Source of the DNA: Actinomycetes bacterium
GTDB lineage: Bacteria > Actinomycetota > Thermoleophilia > BMS3ABIN01
Length of the DNA stretch: 64,000 nt
Reading direction: 5' to 3'
Assembly (NCBI GenBank): GCA_021787475.1
Contig: JAJYLW010000006.1
Location: forward strand, 40,791-104,790
Made by a program: the position numbers and the translations under genes. This document shows, one piece after another, positions 8,294 to 17,860 of the stretch; position 1 is the stretch's first letter, and each line of letters begins with the position of its first letter. The notes beneath the pieces are model-generated. The model was not told where the DNA came from. It made no database searches and was given only the letters and a program-made list of their open reading frames with translations.

Positions 8294-9808
8294 TCATATT
8301 TCTGATTCAGGCTCGCGCCTCTCGCCTTGCTTTATTGCTATCCGTTTTACCTCCTCGGCATCGTTAAACGGCTTCGGGCCCGAGGCCATTATCTGGGTCC
8401 GTTCGTGCCCCTTGCCGGCAATCAGCACCAGGTCACCGGGGGCCGCGGCGTTCAGGGCAGCCTCAATGGCCGCCCCCCGGTCCGCGATACGCAGGTAACG
8501 GCCACCGGACTGGATCAGACCCTGCTCGGCAGCGTCAAGTATCCGCTTCGGCTCTTCCGCGTAGCAGTCATCCGTTGTCAGCACAGACAAGTCCGCGCGC
8601 GAGCCGGCGATTTTTCCCATCCGGGGGCGCTTGTAACAGTCGCGCTCTCCCGGGCAGCCAAAGACAAGAATCAGCTTTCCGCTGGTGAATTGCCTGGCCG
8701 TCTGAAGCGTTCTTTCCAGCCCGTCTTCATTGTGCGCGTAATCAACCACGACTTCGTACTGCCTGCCGACGTCAACCGGCTCGAACCGTCCGGGCACGGA
8801 GCGCAGTGACGCCAGCCCGGCCGCCATTGCCTCAAGCGGCAGCCCCAGCAGGTGCGCTGCTGCCGCCGCCGCCAGCGCATTGTCAATATTATGCCGCCCC
8901 GGCAGGTGAAAGCTTACCGGAACCGACCCTGCCGGGGTAACCAGCTCAAATCTGCTGTCCCAGGCGTGGCCGCGAAGATTTTCTGCGCGCACCTCCGCCG
9001 CCGCCGCCGAACCAAAGCTGGCAACCCGCCCAGGACCAAGCTCATCAAGGAGGCGGCGGCCGTGAACATCACCCATATTAACAGCCGCCCGCGGCGCTTG
9101 CCCGCCCTTGCACGTTGAAACGCCGTTCTTCGGTGCGGGCAAAAACAGCCGCCGCTTGACCTGAAAATAAGACTCCATGTCCTGGTGAAGATCAAGATGA
9201 TCGTGGGTCAGGTTGGTAAAAACAGCGGCGGTAAAAGGAACGCAGTCCAACCGGCTAAGCTCGATCCCGTGCGACGAGGCCTCGATAACGGCAAATTCAA
9301 AATCGGCCTCAACCATCTCCGCCAGCAGTCGCTGAAGATCGGGAGCTTCGGGAGTTGTGCGCTTCGATCTGGTCACGCCGGCCGGCGTCCGGTTCTCGAC
9401 GCCGCCGACCAGCCCCGTTTTTCTCCCGGCCGCCCTGAATATGCTGTCCAGCAGAAATGTGGTGGTGGTCTTGCCGTTGGTGCCGGTGACGCCAACAACT
9501 TTGAGCCGGCGCGCCGGCTGGCCGTAGAAATTGGCCGCGGCCTGCGCCAGGGCGCGCCGGCTGTTCTCAACCTGTACCTGAGAGGCCCTTAACCCGGCCA
9601 ACCATCGCTCCGTCACAATGGCGGCGGCGCCTCTTTCCAGGGCGCCGGCGGCGTAATCATGCCCATCGGATTTGAACCCGGGCAGGGCAATAAAGAGGGA
9701 GCCCCTTCCCGCCTGTCTTGAATCATACATAACTGACGTTATGTCAACGTCAAGATCGGCAGCGTGCCTGATGATTTTGACTCCCTGAAGTACTTGCGCC
9801 AGTCTCAT
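8294..9808 (-). CDS. murE: MurE-like Mur ligase
   Basis: A 504-residue ATP-dependent amide ligase. It contains the uridine-nucleotide binding N domain (DSRQAGRGSLFIAL), the Mur ATP loop GTNGKTTTT near residues 111-119, the DYAHNEDG motif, and the C-domain segment GERDCYKRPRMG. MurE adds the third residue of the peptidoglycan stem peptide. The position that normally reads DNPR in diaminopimelate-adding enzymes reads DDCY here (near residue 413), so substrate specificity cannot be inferred from this motif. No other mur or division genes sit beside it, which is unusual for murE, so a paralogue with another role is possible. Confidence 0.8.
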   Translation of the reverse strand: MRLAQVLQGVKIIRHAADLDVDITSVMYDSRQAGRGSLFIALPGFKSDGHDYAAGALERGAAAIVTERWLAGLRASQVQVENSRRALAQAAANFYGQPARRLKVVGVTGTNGKTTTTFLLDSIFRAAGRKTGLVGGVENRTPAGVTRSKRTTPEAPDLQRLLAEMVEADFEFAVIEASSHGIELSRLDCVPFTAAVFTNLTHDHLDLHQDMESYFQVKRRLFLPAPKNGVSTCKGGQAPRAAVNMGDVHGRRLLDELGPGRVASFGSAAAAEVRAENLRGHAWDSRFELVTPAGSVPVSFHLPGRHNIDNALAAAAAAHLLGLPLEAMAAGLASLRSVPGRFEPVDVGRQYEVVVDYAHNEDGLERTLQTARQFTSGKLILVFGCPGERDCYKRPRMGKIAGSRADLSVLTTDDCYAEEPKRILDAAEQGLIQSGGRYLRIADRGAAIEAALNAAAPGDLVLIAGKGHERTQIMASGPKPFNDAEEVKRIAIKQGERREPESEI

Positions 9809-9844
9809 TTTACATTCGGGCTCCGGCCGAGGCCGGATGGACTG

Positions 9845-10975
9845 TCATTCCTCAGCTACTTGCTCCGCCGGCGTTGGCTCCTCTTTTTGGCGCCACTTTT
9901 CCAGGCTGAGCCTGGCGCGGAAAAAGGAGGTGATTTCTCTGCCCAGCGCAACCATCGGCAGAGCAAGGATTATGCCGATCACGCCGTGAACCTCGGCGCC
10001 GGCAAGCATGGCGAAGATGACCACCAGTGGGTGCACGCCCACCGCCGAGCCCATGATGTTGGGCACGAGAATATGGGCTTCCACTTCCTGGATGAAGATA
10101 AAGACGCCGACCACCGCCAGCGCCGCCCAGGGTGATACGAACAGGGCGGTGAGCACCGGCGGGATGGCGCCCAGGATTGGCCCCAGGTAAGGGATAAACT
10201 CGGTCAGTCCCGCCCAGGCGCCAAAGAAGGCGGAATAGCTTGAGCCCTCGGGCCAGATTCCCAGCATGCCCAGAAACCAGATGCCCAGCCCGACGCTAAG
10301 CCCGATGATGAAGCTAAGCAGCGCCTGCGCCTGAATCCAGTGCGTGACCGCCTGTTGCGTCCTTGTGACAAACTCGTCTGCATCGGCGGAGTACCGTTTT
10401 GGAAACAGGCTCCTGACGAAGCGGCCGATGCGCTTGGCGTCAAGCAGCATGTAGATGGAAATGACAATCACGATAAAGAACTGCGTCAGGGCGCCCACGA
10501 GGTTAATCGAGTAAGCCAGAATTTGGGGACCGAGGTCAACGAGGGCGCCGGATAGCTTGTCAGCCAGATTGTTCGCCTGCTGGCCGACATCGAAGGGCAG
10601 GTTGAGCCCCTGCAGCGTTGACTTCCAGTTTTCGATCTGTTCCCGCACCATCTCGGCATAATTGGGCAGGTTGTTAATGAGCTGCTGCAGCTGCGTCAAT
10701 GCCGGCGGGATGACGATGATAAAAAAGAGGACAATTGCCGCCAGCAGCCCGAGGTAGACAATGAATACGCCAAGGTAGCGCGGCACTTTGAGCCATTCCA
10801 GACGGTTGACAAGCGGATTCAGCATTAGCGACAGCAGCGCCGCGCTCAGAAAAATGAAGATCGCCGTCGTGATCACGGAGGCGGCAAACCAGATCAGTAG
10901 GATCAGGATGGGCAGGCCCACCATCTGCATCCACTTGGGAATTTTTATAATCATGCCTTGCTGCTGTTTTTCCAT
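9845..10975 (-). CDS. AI-2E family transporter (PerM/YdiK type)
   Basis: The 376-residue integral membrane protein has paired N-terminal helices (residues 15-60), a cytoplasmic or periplasmic amphipathic region, and a C-terminal set of helices with the family signature LTEFIPYLGPILGAIPP. Members export small molecules or act as Na+/H+ exchangers; the substrate here cannot be read from sequence. The C terminus is charged and ends in EEPTPAEQVAEE. It stands upstream of the murE-like gene with a 36-base gap, so co-transcription is likely. Confidence 0.85.
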   Translation of the reverse strand: MEKQQQGMIIKIPKWMQMVGLPILILLIWFAASVITTAIFIFLSAALLSLMLNPLVNRLEWLKVPRYLGVFIVYLGLLAAIVLFFIIVIPPALTQLQQLINNLPNYAEMVREQIENWKSTLQGLNLPFDVGQQANNLADKLSGALVDLGPQILAYSINLVGALTQFFIVIVISIYMLLDAKRIGRFVRSLFPKRYSADADEFVTRTQQAVTHWIQAQALLSFIIGLSVGLGIWFLGMLGIWPEGSSYSAFFGAWAGLTEFIPYLGPILGAIPPVLTALFVSPWAALAVVGVFIFIQEVEAHILVPNIMGSAVGVHPLVVIFAMLAGAEVHGVIGIILALPMVALGREITSFFRARLSLEKWRQKEEPTPAEQVAEE

Positions 10976-11082
10976 TAGTTCCGCTCTGGCAAAGAAATCT
11001 GAATTGACTGAGATTAATTAATTGTATCTTATTAGCACAAAGGGGGTTGAAAAAAATCAAACAGATGGTTTAATTACCTCCG

Positions 11083-11826
11083 ATGGCTTCCCAGCCCCAC
11101 ACTATACAGCGGCAAGCAAAAAAATACAGGTTCAAATGGCACTCCGCAATTTTCCTCGCGATCATGTTCGTTATCGCCATGCTTGCTTTTACCGCCTCCA
11201 TCGTATCTTCGAGGGCGATTTCCACTCCCCTGCTTGATAACGAAACGATGTCGGCCGCGAGGGAAGTGGCTTCAACAAAACTCCCTGAGCGCGTGCCGCT
11301 GGCGCAGGCAGAGGGGCTTAAACTGATGCTGCCGGTTTACGGCAGAGAAGTCACCGCAATCGGCTTTCATCCCAGCGCCGACGACGACGCCGTCGAGCTT
11401 GATCCAATTGGCCAGCAGGTCGACTCCCCGTTTTCCAACAGCCCGGGGCAGTTTTTTTCTCAAGGCGGAACCCAGTATGTTGTCATGAGCGGCGACGGGT
11501 CGATAAAGGCCATGGACGTGGGAGCGCCAGCCGAGACCAATGTCTATGCTCCGGTCGATGGCGTTGTCACGGGCATCCGGCAGTATCAGGCGGACGGCCA
11601 GTGCCCGGACATCGAAATAAACATCCAGCCGCAGGCGCAGCCGCGGCTGACAGTCGCCCTCTCCCACATCGATTATCCCCAGGTGACGCTGGGGCAGCCG
11701 GTCCGGGCCGGCACCAGCCGCATCGGCGCGGTCAGGGCCATGGATGGTTGCCTTAATCAACCGCTGCGCCAGTACACCTACGACAATGGCAACCATTTGC
11801 AGATGCAGGTTGACCTCGCCAGATGA
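11083..11826 (+). CDS. Membrane-anchored degenerate LytM/M23-like protein
   Basis: The 247-residue protein has one N-terminal transmembrane helix (about 22-45) and an extracytoplasmic part. Residues 170-247 resemble the M23 beta fold (VYAPVDGVVTGI, then LSHIDYPQVTLGQPVRAGT), but the zinc-binding HxxxD and HxH motifs are absent, so it should be catalytically inactive and may act as a regulator or binding protein for a wall hydrolase. The last four bases overlap the start of the phosphorylase gene (ATGA), indicating translational coupling to a gene of apparently unrelated function. Confidence 0.6.
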   Translation: MASQPHTIQRQAKKYRFKWHSAIFLAIMFVIAMLAFTASIVSSRAISTPLLDNETMSAAREVASTKLPERVPLAQAEGLKLMLPVYGREVTAIGFHPSADDDAVELDPIGQQVDSPFSNSPGQFFSQGGTQYVVMSGDGSIKAMDVGAPAETNVYAPVDGVVTGIRQYQADGQCPDIEINIQPQAQPRLTVALSHIDYPQVTLGQPVRAGTSRIGAVRAMDGCLNQPLRQYTYDNGNHLQMQVDLAR

Positions 11827-12656
11827 ATCCTGATCGCGGTGCTGCTGCCGGGATCCCGGCGGCGGCGTGGATGATTATCGGCGGCTCCGGAACCCGCTCC
11901 TGCTCCTTTCCCGAAGACGCTGACGCCGGCGCCCGCGTTATTGACATAAATCTTGTTTTTGATACCCCATATGGCGCCTCGCCCGCCTTCAAGCTTTTTG
12001 AAAGCGCCGGCGGCCGCCGCTGCCTCACCGCGGAGTTGCACGGCTGGCGCCCGGGAACAAGCAGGGGCGAAGCCTCGCGGCAATTGTTCTGGGTTCTGGC
12101 AAAGGCGGGGGTAAAACATATCCTTGCCGAAGCCGGCGTCGGCAGCCTCAACCCGCTGCTGGACCCGCGGGATATTGTCATTCCCGATGATTTTGTTGAC
12201 CTGACTACCCACCGGAACCCGGATCCCGTGGCTGGCGGCCATCTCCTGATTATGCGTAATCCTGTCTGCCCGGCGCTGGGGCGGGCGCTTTTCAAAGCGG
12301 CGAGAGAGCACAGCCGCGCCAGGGTTTTCGAGCGTGGAACCTGCGTTGTCACCGAAGGCCCCCGTTTTGAAAGCAAGTCCGAAATCAGGATGATGCAAGC
12401 CTGGGGCGACATCATCGGCCAGAGCATGTGCCCCGAGGTATGGCTGGCGCGAGACATCGGCGCCTGCTACGCCGCCCTTTACCTTGTCGTTAACTACGCC
12501 GAGGGCGTCTTGCGCGACTGGGAACATTCGCTGTTGAAAGAGATATTCGAAAAAGATGCCATTAATCAGTCACGGATTCTGCTGGCCGCCCTGGACGCCG
12601 CCGATGAGGAGCGCCAGTGCGCCTGCGCCGGCCTGCGGAAGCCGACGCTGTTTTAA
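11823..12656 (+). CDS. Divergent MTAP/PNP-family nucleoside phosphorylase
   Basis: The 277-residue protein carries the signatures of the methylthioadenosine/purine phosphorylase family: IIGGSG near 18-23, a TPYG-like stretch (DTPYGAS), AGVGSLNP, IVIPDDFVD, and the strongly conserved TEGPRFESKSEIRMM with the downstream purine-binding acid in VVNYAEG. Members split methylthioadenosine or purine nucleosides with phosphate. The middle part is diverged (LHGWRPGTSRGEASR replaces the usual RHGRGH region), so the substrate is uncertain. It overlaps the upstream degenerate LytM gene by 4 bases. A C-terminal QCACAG cysteine pair is unusual. Confidence 0.75.
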   Translation: MNPDRGAAAGIPAAAWMIIGGSGTRSCSFPEDADAGARVIDINLVFDTPYGASPAFKLFESAGGRRCLTAELHGWRPGTSRGEASRQLFWVLAKAGVKHILAEAGVGSLNPLLDPRDIVIPDDFVDLTTHRNPDPVAGGHLLIMRNPVCPALGRALFKAAREHSRARVFERGTCVVTEGPRFESKSEIRMMQAWGDIIGQSMCPEVWLARDIGACYAALYLVVNYAEGVLRDWEHSLLKEIFEKDAINQSRILLAALDAADEERQCACAGLRKPTLF

Positions 12657-12739
12657 GGGAGCTACCCCGAGTGGTCCTGGAGCCAACCCGGCAGGTGTAT
12701 CCTGCTGCGGCCGGCGGCAAAGGCCTCGACGCGAATTAT

Positions 12740-14134
12740 TTACGAGACAAGCTTTTTGCTCCGGCTGCTCGATGCCCTGAGTTTGTCAGCAAGATAAATC
12801 AACCTGTCAACGGCGCTTTGATACGTGTCCTCAAGCGCGGTGCTATCCAGCGGTGGACCCTCCGGCAGCAGCGCCAGGTCCGCCGGCGGCATCAGCGTGA
12901 TTGCCTCTGCTTCTAACCCCAAATCATTGAATGTGTCCTTGTCGGGAATCAGACGCCTGCTGCCGTCCCTTGCCAGATAAAATGGCCCGGCCGGAGAAGA
13001 CGCCACGATCTCGCCGTTTTCGGTAATGGGAGCGCCGAGCGGCAGCAAGTCAAGCTTTGCCGCCGGGATTGTTCTGACGTCCTGGGGATAATAAAGGTCG
13101 CCGTCGTCAGGGTCGTTGACGTTGAAGTTGGGGATGAGATGCCTGAAGCCGCCTTTCATGACATAAACCCCGCCGCCGGCCGGGCCTTTCACCAGCACGC
13201 CGTCATGGTTGTCGGGCCAGGTAACGCTCGGCACTTGCCGGCCGGCCCGGTAGCCCTCGAGAATCAGGTCTGAGGCAGCGACCGGACCGCCCCCCAGGCT
13301 CCGGTCCAGGCTCGCCAGGGTCGGCCCATCCGGCACCAGCCGCCTGCGGCCGCGCTCGATAATGAACACCTGCCCCTCCGGATCCTGAACGCGCATATTC
13401 TCGGACAGGTTAACTGGCCTTTGCTTTTGCGGCTTCGCAGGCACAGGCGGTGCCGGGGCCGGCGGTTGGGGCGCCGGTTTGGGCGTATTGAGGGCATGAG
13501 CCGGCTGCGGCGTCGGAACCGGCACGCCGATGCCATTCTCAAGCGCACCCGCCGGAATAGCGCTAACCGGAACGCCGGCCCAGAGCCCCCCGGCGCCGGA
13601 AGCAATCAGACTCCAGACCTCGTATGGATAAGGGTTGTTGCGGGTCCAGCCGTTGTAGGCCCAGACGGCGTAAAACCAGTTTTCGTAGACGGACTTGTTG
13701 CCGTCGCCGATCCTTGGCGTTTCCGCCAGCTTCCCCAGCAGGATATCGGCGCCGGCGTTAATATTGTAATCAATGTCCGTTTGCAGCCTGCCGACATCGT
13801 AATTGCCGTATGACGTAACCTGCATGACGCCAATGCCGCCGTCCGGGCTGACCAGGGTGTGGCCGCCGGAATCAAGCTGCCTCCAGCCGCTTTCCCAGTA
13901 AGCAACCGCATAGAGGATCTCCGGGGGAATGCCGCGCGCCAGGGCGGCAGCGGCAAGCTTGTCCTTTACCTGGGAGAATGGCGGATTGGCAAGAGCAGGT
14001 AACGCCGGCTGGGGGCTGCCGTCCTGGCCGGCGGCGGTTGCGGCAAGCAATGGCGCAATCAACGCCATTGCCAAAATCGCGGTTAAAGCAAACAGGACCG
14101 GGCGATGAAGCGCCCAAGCGAACAGAATCCTCAT
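12740..14134 (-). CDS. Exported lytic transglycosylase with three C-terminal surface repeats
   Basis: The 464-residue protein begins with a signal or anchor helix (about 12-35), then an SLT-like goose-lysozyme fold at about 55-175 with the catalytic glutamate in AYWESGWRQ, the conserved GGIGVMQVT segment and WFYAVWAYNGW. A Pro/Ala linker follows (205-245), then three repeats of about 55 residues, each with an aromatic-strand and basic-turn core: FIIERGRRRLVP, YVMKGGFRHLIP and YLARDGSRRLIP. The enzyme part cleaves peptidoglycan glycan strands; the repeats may bind the wall. It is transcribed alone, between the phosphorylase (convergent) and rtcB. Confidence 0.82.
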   Translation of the reverse strand: MRILFAWALHRPVLFALTAILAMALIAPLLAATAAGQDGSPQPALPALANPPFSQVKDKLAAAALARGIPPEILYAVAYWESGWRQLDSGGHTLVSPDGGIGVMQVTSYGNYDVGRLQTDIDYNINAGADILLGKLAETPRIGDGNKSVYENWFYAVWAYNGWTRNNPYPYEVWSLIASGAGGLWAGVPVSAIPAGALENGIGVPVPTPQPAHALNTPKPAPQPPAPAPPVPAKPQKQRPVNLSENMRVQDPEGQVFIIERGRRRLVPDGPTLASLDRSLGGGPVAASDLILEGYRAGRQVPSVTWPDNHDGVLVKGPAGGGVYVMKGGFRHLIPNFNVNDPDDGDLYYPQDVRTIPAAKLDLLPLGAPITENGEIVASSPAGPFYLARDGSRRLIPDKDTFNDLGLEAEAITLMPPADLALLPEGPPLDSTALEDTYQSAVDRLIYLADKLRASSSRSKKLVS

Positions 14135-14352
14135 GGATCGATAATGTTTTTGGAGGCTTTAAGCAGAAGTAATCGGCTCGGCGTCTGGTTTTTTTTCTGA
14201 AGATGTCTTTCTGGGAGATGCGGATTAAAAAACAATCAACAATCCGTTGTGCGGAGCGAACTTGATGCTACCAAAGGAAAATGAAAGTTAAAAGAGTTTT
14301 TTATTAACTTATGTTAAGGGAGGTGAAACAGGTAAGACAAATCTGCCGGGAG

Positions 14353-15804
14353 TTATCCTTTCACCACCCCCAGCGGGCGCAACTTTGCCACCTTGTGCGA
14401 GATGCCGGCTTTGTGGCACAAATCGACTACTTTGTTAACATCCTTGTAGGCCTCCGGCGCCTCCTCGGCGAGCCCTTTGATGCTGCCGGCCCTGACGGTG
14501 ATGCCCTGGGCCTCTAGCCGCGCCTTGAGCTCATGGCCCCGGATCATCCGCCTGGCGGCCCGGCGGCCCATGACCCGGCCGGCGCCGTGGCAGGTGGAGC
14601 CGAAGCTCAGGCTCATTGCTTCTTCGGTTCCCTTGAGCAGATAAGAGGCAGTACCCATGTCGCCAGGGACGATCACGGGCTGGCCTGTCTGCCTGTACCT
14701 TGCCGGCACGTCCGGATGGCCTCCCGGGAAAGAGCGGGTCGCCCCCTTGCGGTGTACGCACAGGCGCATCTTCCTGCCCCCGACCTGGTGCTCTTCGAAC
14801 TTGGCCACGTTGTGCGACACGTCATAAACGAGCTCAAGTCCCAGCTGCTCGGCTGATGACTTAAAAACATACTCAAACGACCGGCGGATCATGTGCGTCA
14901 TCACCTGGCGGTTGCAGCGGGCGAAGTTAACGGCGCATGCCATGGCGGCATAATACTCCTTGCCCTCGCGGCTGCCGATGGGCGCGCAGGCCAACTGCCG
15001 GTCCGGCAGGATGATGCCCTCCCGCGCCGCCGCTGGGCCCATGATCTTCACGTAATCGGTGCAGACCTGGTGCCCCAGCCCCCGCGAGCCTGAATGCAGC
15101 ATGACACAAAGCTGGTCCTTGACGATGCCGAAAACAGCCGCCGACTCTCTGTCGAAAATTTCCTCCACCACCTGCACTTCAGCAAAATGGTTGCCGGCGC
15201 CAAGGGTGCCCGGCTGGCTAAAGCCCCGCTCGCGGGCGCGGGCGCTCACCAGGGACGGATCGGCGCCGGCAAGCACTCCCCCGTCCTCGATGGCGTCAAC
15301 ATCATCCGGCCGGCCAAATCCCCGCTCAATGATCCAGGGAACGCCACCCGTCATCAGGTCATCCATCTCTTTCGGTTTCAGCCGCAGATTCCCCCGGCTC
15401 CCCACTCCGGCCGGAATCATGCGGGCGAGCTCATGCACCAGTCCGGGAATAGCTGTGTTTACTTCCGGCGCCAGCAGGTTTGTGCGCAGCAGCCTCACCC
15501 CGCAGGCAATGTCGTAACCGACGCCACCGGGCGAAATGACGCCCTCATCCATAGCAAACGCGGCGACGCCGCCGATGGCGAAACCGTAGCCCCAATGGAT
15601 ATCGGGCATGGCCAGCGAGGCGGTCACTATTCCCGGCAGGCAGGCGACGTTGGCCACCTGCTCCAGCGCCCTTTCCTCGCGCGCCTTCTCCATCAGCTGG
15701 CGGTCGGCAAAGATGCGGCCCGGCACCCGCATGGCGCCCGACGGCGGGATTTCCCACAAATAAGGGTTTATCTCAATAAGGTCCGTGTTCAACAAAGTTT
15801 CCAT
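14353..15804 (-). CDS. rtcB: RNA-splicing ligase RtcB
   Basis: A 483-residue Mn2+/GTP-dependent ligase that joins RNA 3'-phosphate (or 2',3'-cyclic phosphate) to 5'-OH ends. Visible: GGVGYDIACGVRLL with the metal-binding Asp and Cys near residue 97-101, GAGNHFAEVQ, HSGSRGLGH, and STCHGAGR, whose histidine is the GMP attachment site. Length matches the family. The gene encoding archease, its guanylylation helper, lies 54 bases upstream in the same direction, so the two form an RNA repair operon. Confidence 0.95.
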   Translation of the reverse strand: METLLNTDLIEINPYLWEIPPSGAMRVPGRIFADRQLMEKAREERALEQVANVACLPGIVTASLAMPDIHWGYGFAIGGVAAFAMDEGVISPGGVGYDIACGVRLLRTNLLAPEVNTAIPGLVHELARMIPAGVGSRGNLRLKPKEMDDLMTGGVPWIIERGFGRPDDVDAIEDGGVLAGADPSLVSARARERGFSQPGTLGAGNHFAEVQVVEEIFDRESAAVFGIVKDQLCVMLHSGSRGLGHQVCTDYVKIMGPAAAREGIILPDRQLACAPIGSREGKEYYAAMACAVNFARCNRQVMTHMIRRSFEYVFKSSAEQLGLELVYDVSHNVAKFEEHQVGGRKMRLCVHRKGATRSFPGGHPDVPARYRQTGQPVIVPGDMGTASYLLKGTEEAMSLSFGSTCHGAGRVMGRRAARRMIRGHELKARLEAQGITVRAGSIKGLAEEAPEAYKDVNKVVDLCHKAGISHKVAKLRPLGVVKG

Positions 15805-15858
15805 TTTTTTTCTGTCCTGTTTCCGGTTTCTTGATCAAAAACTGGGAACCGAAACCTG

Positions 15859-16275
15859 CTACACATCAAATATCACCTCCGCCATCCACCCCTTTTCGGT
15901 CCGGGCTACCTGTAACTGGTAGTAAGTGACCGCTTTAATGTCGGTCTTGATCTCGTGCCGGGCCGGATCGATGAGGCTGCCCCGGGCCGAGGCCTCGAGC
16001 CGTGTATCCTCTAGCCGGCTAATTTGAAACTTCTTCAGCAGCACTCCCCTGCTTTCATAAATGTAAAGAAGCTCGTTCAGCCACTCCACCAGCAGTGTCT
16101 CCCGGTCCTCGGCTTCCACCGATACCGGAAACTCTTCTTCTTCGCCAACCAGCTCAAGGTCGGCAAGAAGGCTGAACATGCCCACGGCGGCGTTCTCAAA
16201 CGCCTCGGCCTCAGTGGCGCCAAATGACCGCACGCCGATATCGGCGGTATGCTCAATTGTTTCAAATGCCTTCAT
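15859..16275 (-). CDS. Archease, activator of RtcB
   Basis: The 138-residue protein matches the archease family from end to end: FETIEHTADIGVRSFG at the start with the conserved His and Asp metal ligands, a WLNELLYIYES segment, and KAVTYYQL near the C terminus. Archease speeds RtcB guanylylation and broadens its nucleotide use. It precedes rtcB in the same direction. Its upstream region is shared with the divergent Rrf2-cysK operon. Confidence 0.92.
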   Translation of the reverse strand: MKAFETIEHTADIGVRSFGATEAEAFENAAVGMFSLLADLELVGEEEEFPVSVEAEDRETLLVEWLNELLYIYESRGVLLKKFQISRLEDTRLEASARGSLIDPARHEIKTDIKAVTYYQLQVARTEKGWMAEVIFDV

Positions 16276-16308
16276 TTGCAGGTATTAATATAATGTGGCC
16301 GAAAATGC

Positions 16309-16337
16309 TTGACATGTTTTATTCAAATGGATATAAT
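16309..16337 (+). promoter_or_regulatory. Consensus sigma-70 promoter of the rrf2-cysK cluster
   Basis: TTGACA (16309-16314) and TATAAT (16332-16337) are both perfect matches separated by exactly 17 bases. Just downstream an imperfect dyad GATAaattaTATC (about 16353-16365) lies where a repressor would block transcription, so the Rrf2 protein encoded next may bind it. GGAG stands five bases before the rrf2 start codon. Confidence 0.8.
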
Positions 16338-16385
16338 TCGCATACATAAAAGCTGATAAATTATATCTAATTAACTGGAGATTCC

Positions 16386-16826
16386 ATGAACATTTCTGCA
16401 AAAAGCAAGTACGCCGTCAGGGCCCTTGTTGAGCTGGCGCAGCATAACGACGGTCTGCCGGTTCCAATTGGCGATATCGCCTCCAAGCGTGATATCCCTC
16501 TCCAGTTCCTCGAGCAACTTTTCTCTAGTCTCCGCAAAGCAGGAATCCTAAACAGCCACCGCGGCGTTCGCGGCGGCTTTAGTTTCAAGCGGCTACCCGA
16601 AGATGTCAGCGTTCTTGACGTCATTGAGATTCTGGACGGGAATATCGCTCCCGCCGCCTGCACCATCGGCACCGCCTGCGACAAGGCCGAGCGCTGCGCC
16701 GTTAAGGGCGTCTGGATGGACGCCAAAAACAGCCTCGAGGGCGTCCTTGCCGCCTCCTCCATCGCGGAGCTGGCCGACAAGGAAATGATGATGCAGGATC
16801 AGGCCGAGGAAATGTACTATATTTAA
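16386..16826 (+). CDS. Rrf2-family regulator with IscR-type cysteine triad
   Basis: A 146-residue winged-helix regulator ([15 protein letters not shown] start, wing [11 protein letters not shown]). Cys92, Cys98 and Cys104 have the same positions and C-x5-C-x5-C spacing as the [2Fe-2S] ligands of IscR, so a cluster-sensing form is likely, in contrast to the cysteine-free CymR. It is first in the cysteine synthesis cluster, 41 bases ahead of cysK, behind a consensus promoter. I infer that it controls cysteine or sulfur-carrier synthesis in response to Fe-S or sulfur supply. Confidence 0.88.
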   Translation: MNISAKSKYAVRALVELAQHNDGLPVPIGDIASKRDIPLQFLEQLFSSLRKAGILNSHRGVRGGFSFKRLPEDVSVLDVIEILDGNIAPAACTIGTACDKAERCAVKGVWMDAKNSLEGVLAASSIAELADKEMMMQDQAEEMYYI

Positions 16827-16867
16827 AATTGAGCAATAAGTCAACAAAACAAGGTTGGAGGGAAAAG

Positions 16868-17836
16868 ATGAGCACCGTCGATACGGGGACCAATTTGATC
16901 GCAGATAATATTATTGAGCTGATCGGCAACACGCCCCTTGTGCGCTTGAACCGGCTTACTGAAGGTCTGGGCGCCAGCGTTGTTGTGAAGCTGGAGAGCT
17001 TCAACCCCGGCGGCAGCGTCAAGGACAGGATCGGCATCGCCATGATTGAGGCGGCCGAGCGCGACGGCCTGATCGTTCCGGGCAAGACGACCATCATCGA
17101 GCCCACCAGCGGCAATACCGGCATCGCCCTGGCGATGGTCTGCGCCGCCAAGGGCTACCGTCTGGTGTTGACGATGCCGGAGACGATGAGCATCGAGCGC
17201 CGCGGCCTCCTGAAAGCGCTGGGGGCGGAGATGGTCCTCACGCCCGGCCCGGAAGGGATGCGGGGCGCCGTCGAGAAGGCAGATGAGCTTCTTGATACAT
17301 TCAGCGACGCTTTTGTGCCGCAACAGTTTAACAACCCGGCAAATCCGGAGATCCACCGCCAGACCACAGGCGAAGAGATCTGGCGCGACACGCGGGGCGC
17401 CGTCGATATTTTTGTGTCCGCGATCGGCACCGGCGGCACCATCACCGGCGTGGGTGAAATTTTAAAGGAACGCAATCCTTCGGCATATGTTGTGGCTGTC
17501 GAGCCCGAGACGTCGCCGGTGCTTTCCGGCGGCGCCCCCGGGCCGCACCGGATCCAGGGGATTGGCGCCGGATTCGTGCCGGAAGTTCTGAATACCGCCA
17601 TCTACGATGAAATAATTACCGTCAGCAACGATGATTCCGAAGAGACGGCCAGGCAACTGGCCCTTCAGGAAGGGATTCTCTGCGGCATTTCTTCCGGGGC
17701 CGCCGCTTATGCCGCCCTTGCACTTGCCAAACGACCCGAAAATAAGGGTAAAATGATTGTTGTAGTCTTGCCGGATACGGGAGAGCGCTACCTGACGACG
17801 CAACTGTTTAACGAAGCGAGGGCGTCTTCCCGTTAA
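16868..17836 (+). CDS. cysK: Cysteine synthase (O-acetylserine or O-phosphoserine sulfhydrylase)
   Basis: The 322-residue PLP enzyme has Lys52 in NPGGSVKDR, the PTSGNTGI loop that holds the substrate carboxylate, and the phosphate-binding GTGGTITG. I chose the ATG at 16868 because GGAGGG stands before it; a longer in-frame TTG start at 16829 lacks homology. The neighbours (ThiS/CysO-like carrier, E1-like enzyme, JAMM protease) fit a CysM-type enzyme that takes sulfur from a protein thiocarboxylate rather than free sulfide, but cysE further downstream also fits the free-sulfide route. Confidence 0.93.
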   Translation: MSTVDTGTNLIADNIIELIGNTPLVRLNRLTEGLGASVVVKLESFNPGGSVKDRIGIAMIEAAERDGLIVPGKTTIIEPTSGNTGIALAMVCAAKGYRLVLTMPETMSIERRGLLKALGAEMVLTPGPEGMRGAVEKADELLDTFSDAFVPQQFNNPANPEIHRQTTGEEIWRDTRGAVDIFVSAIGTGGTITGVGEILKERNPSAYVVAVEPETSPVLSGGAPGPHRIQGIGAGFVPEVLNTAIYDEIITVSNDDSEETARQLALQEGILCGISSGAAAYAALALAKRPENKGKMIVVVLPDTGERYLTTQLFNEARASSR

Positions 17837-17860
17837 TGCCCAGCAAGGGAGACAGCAGTC

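Noticed and set aside
16829..16867. Longer cysK start at TTG 16829
   Set aside because: The extra 13 residues are not conserved and the ATG at 16868 has GGAGGG in front.
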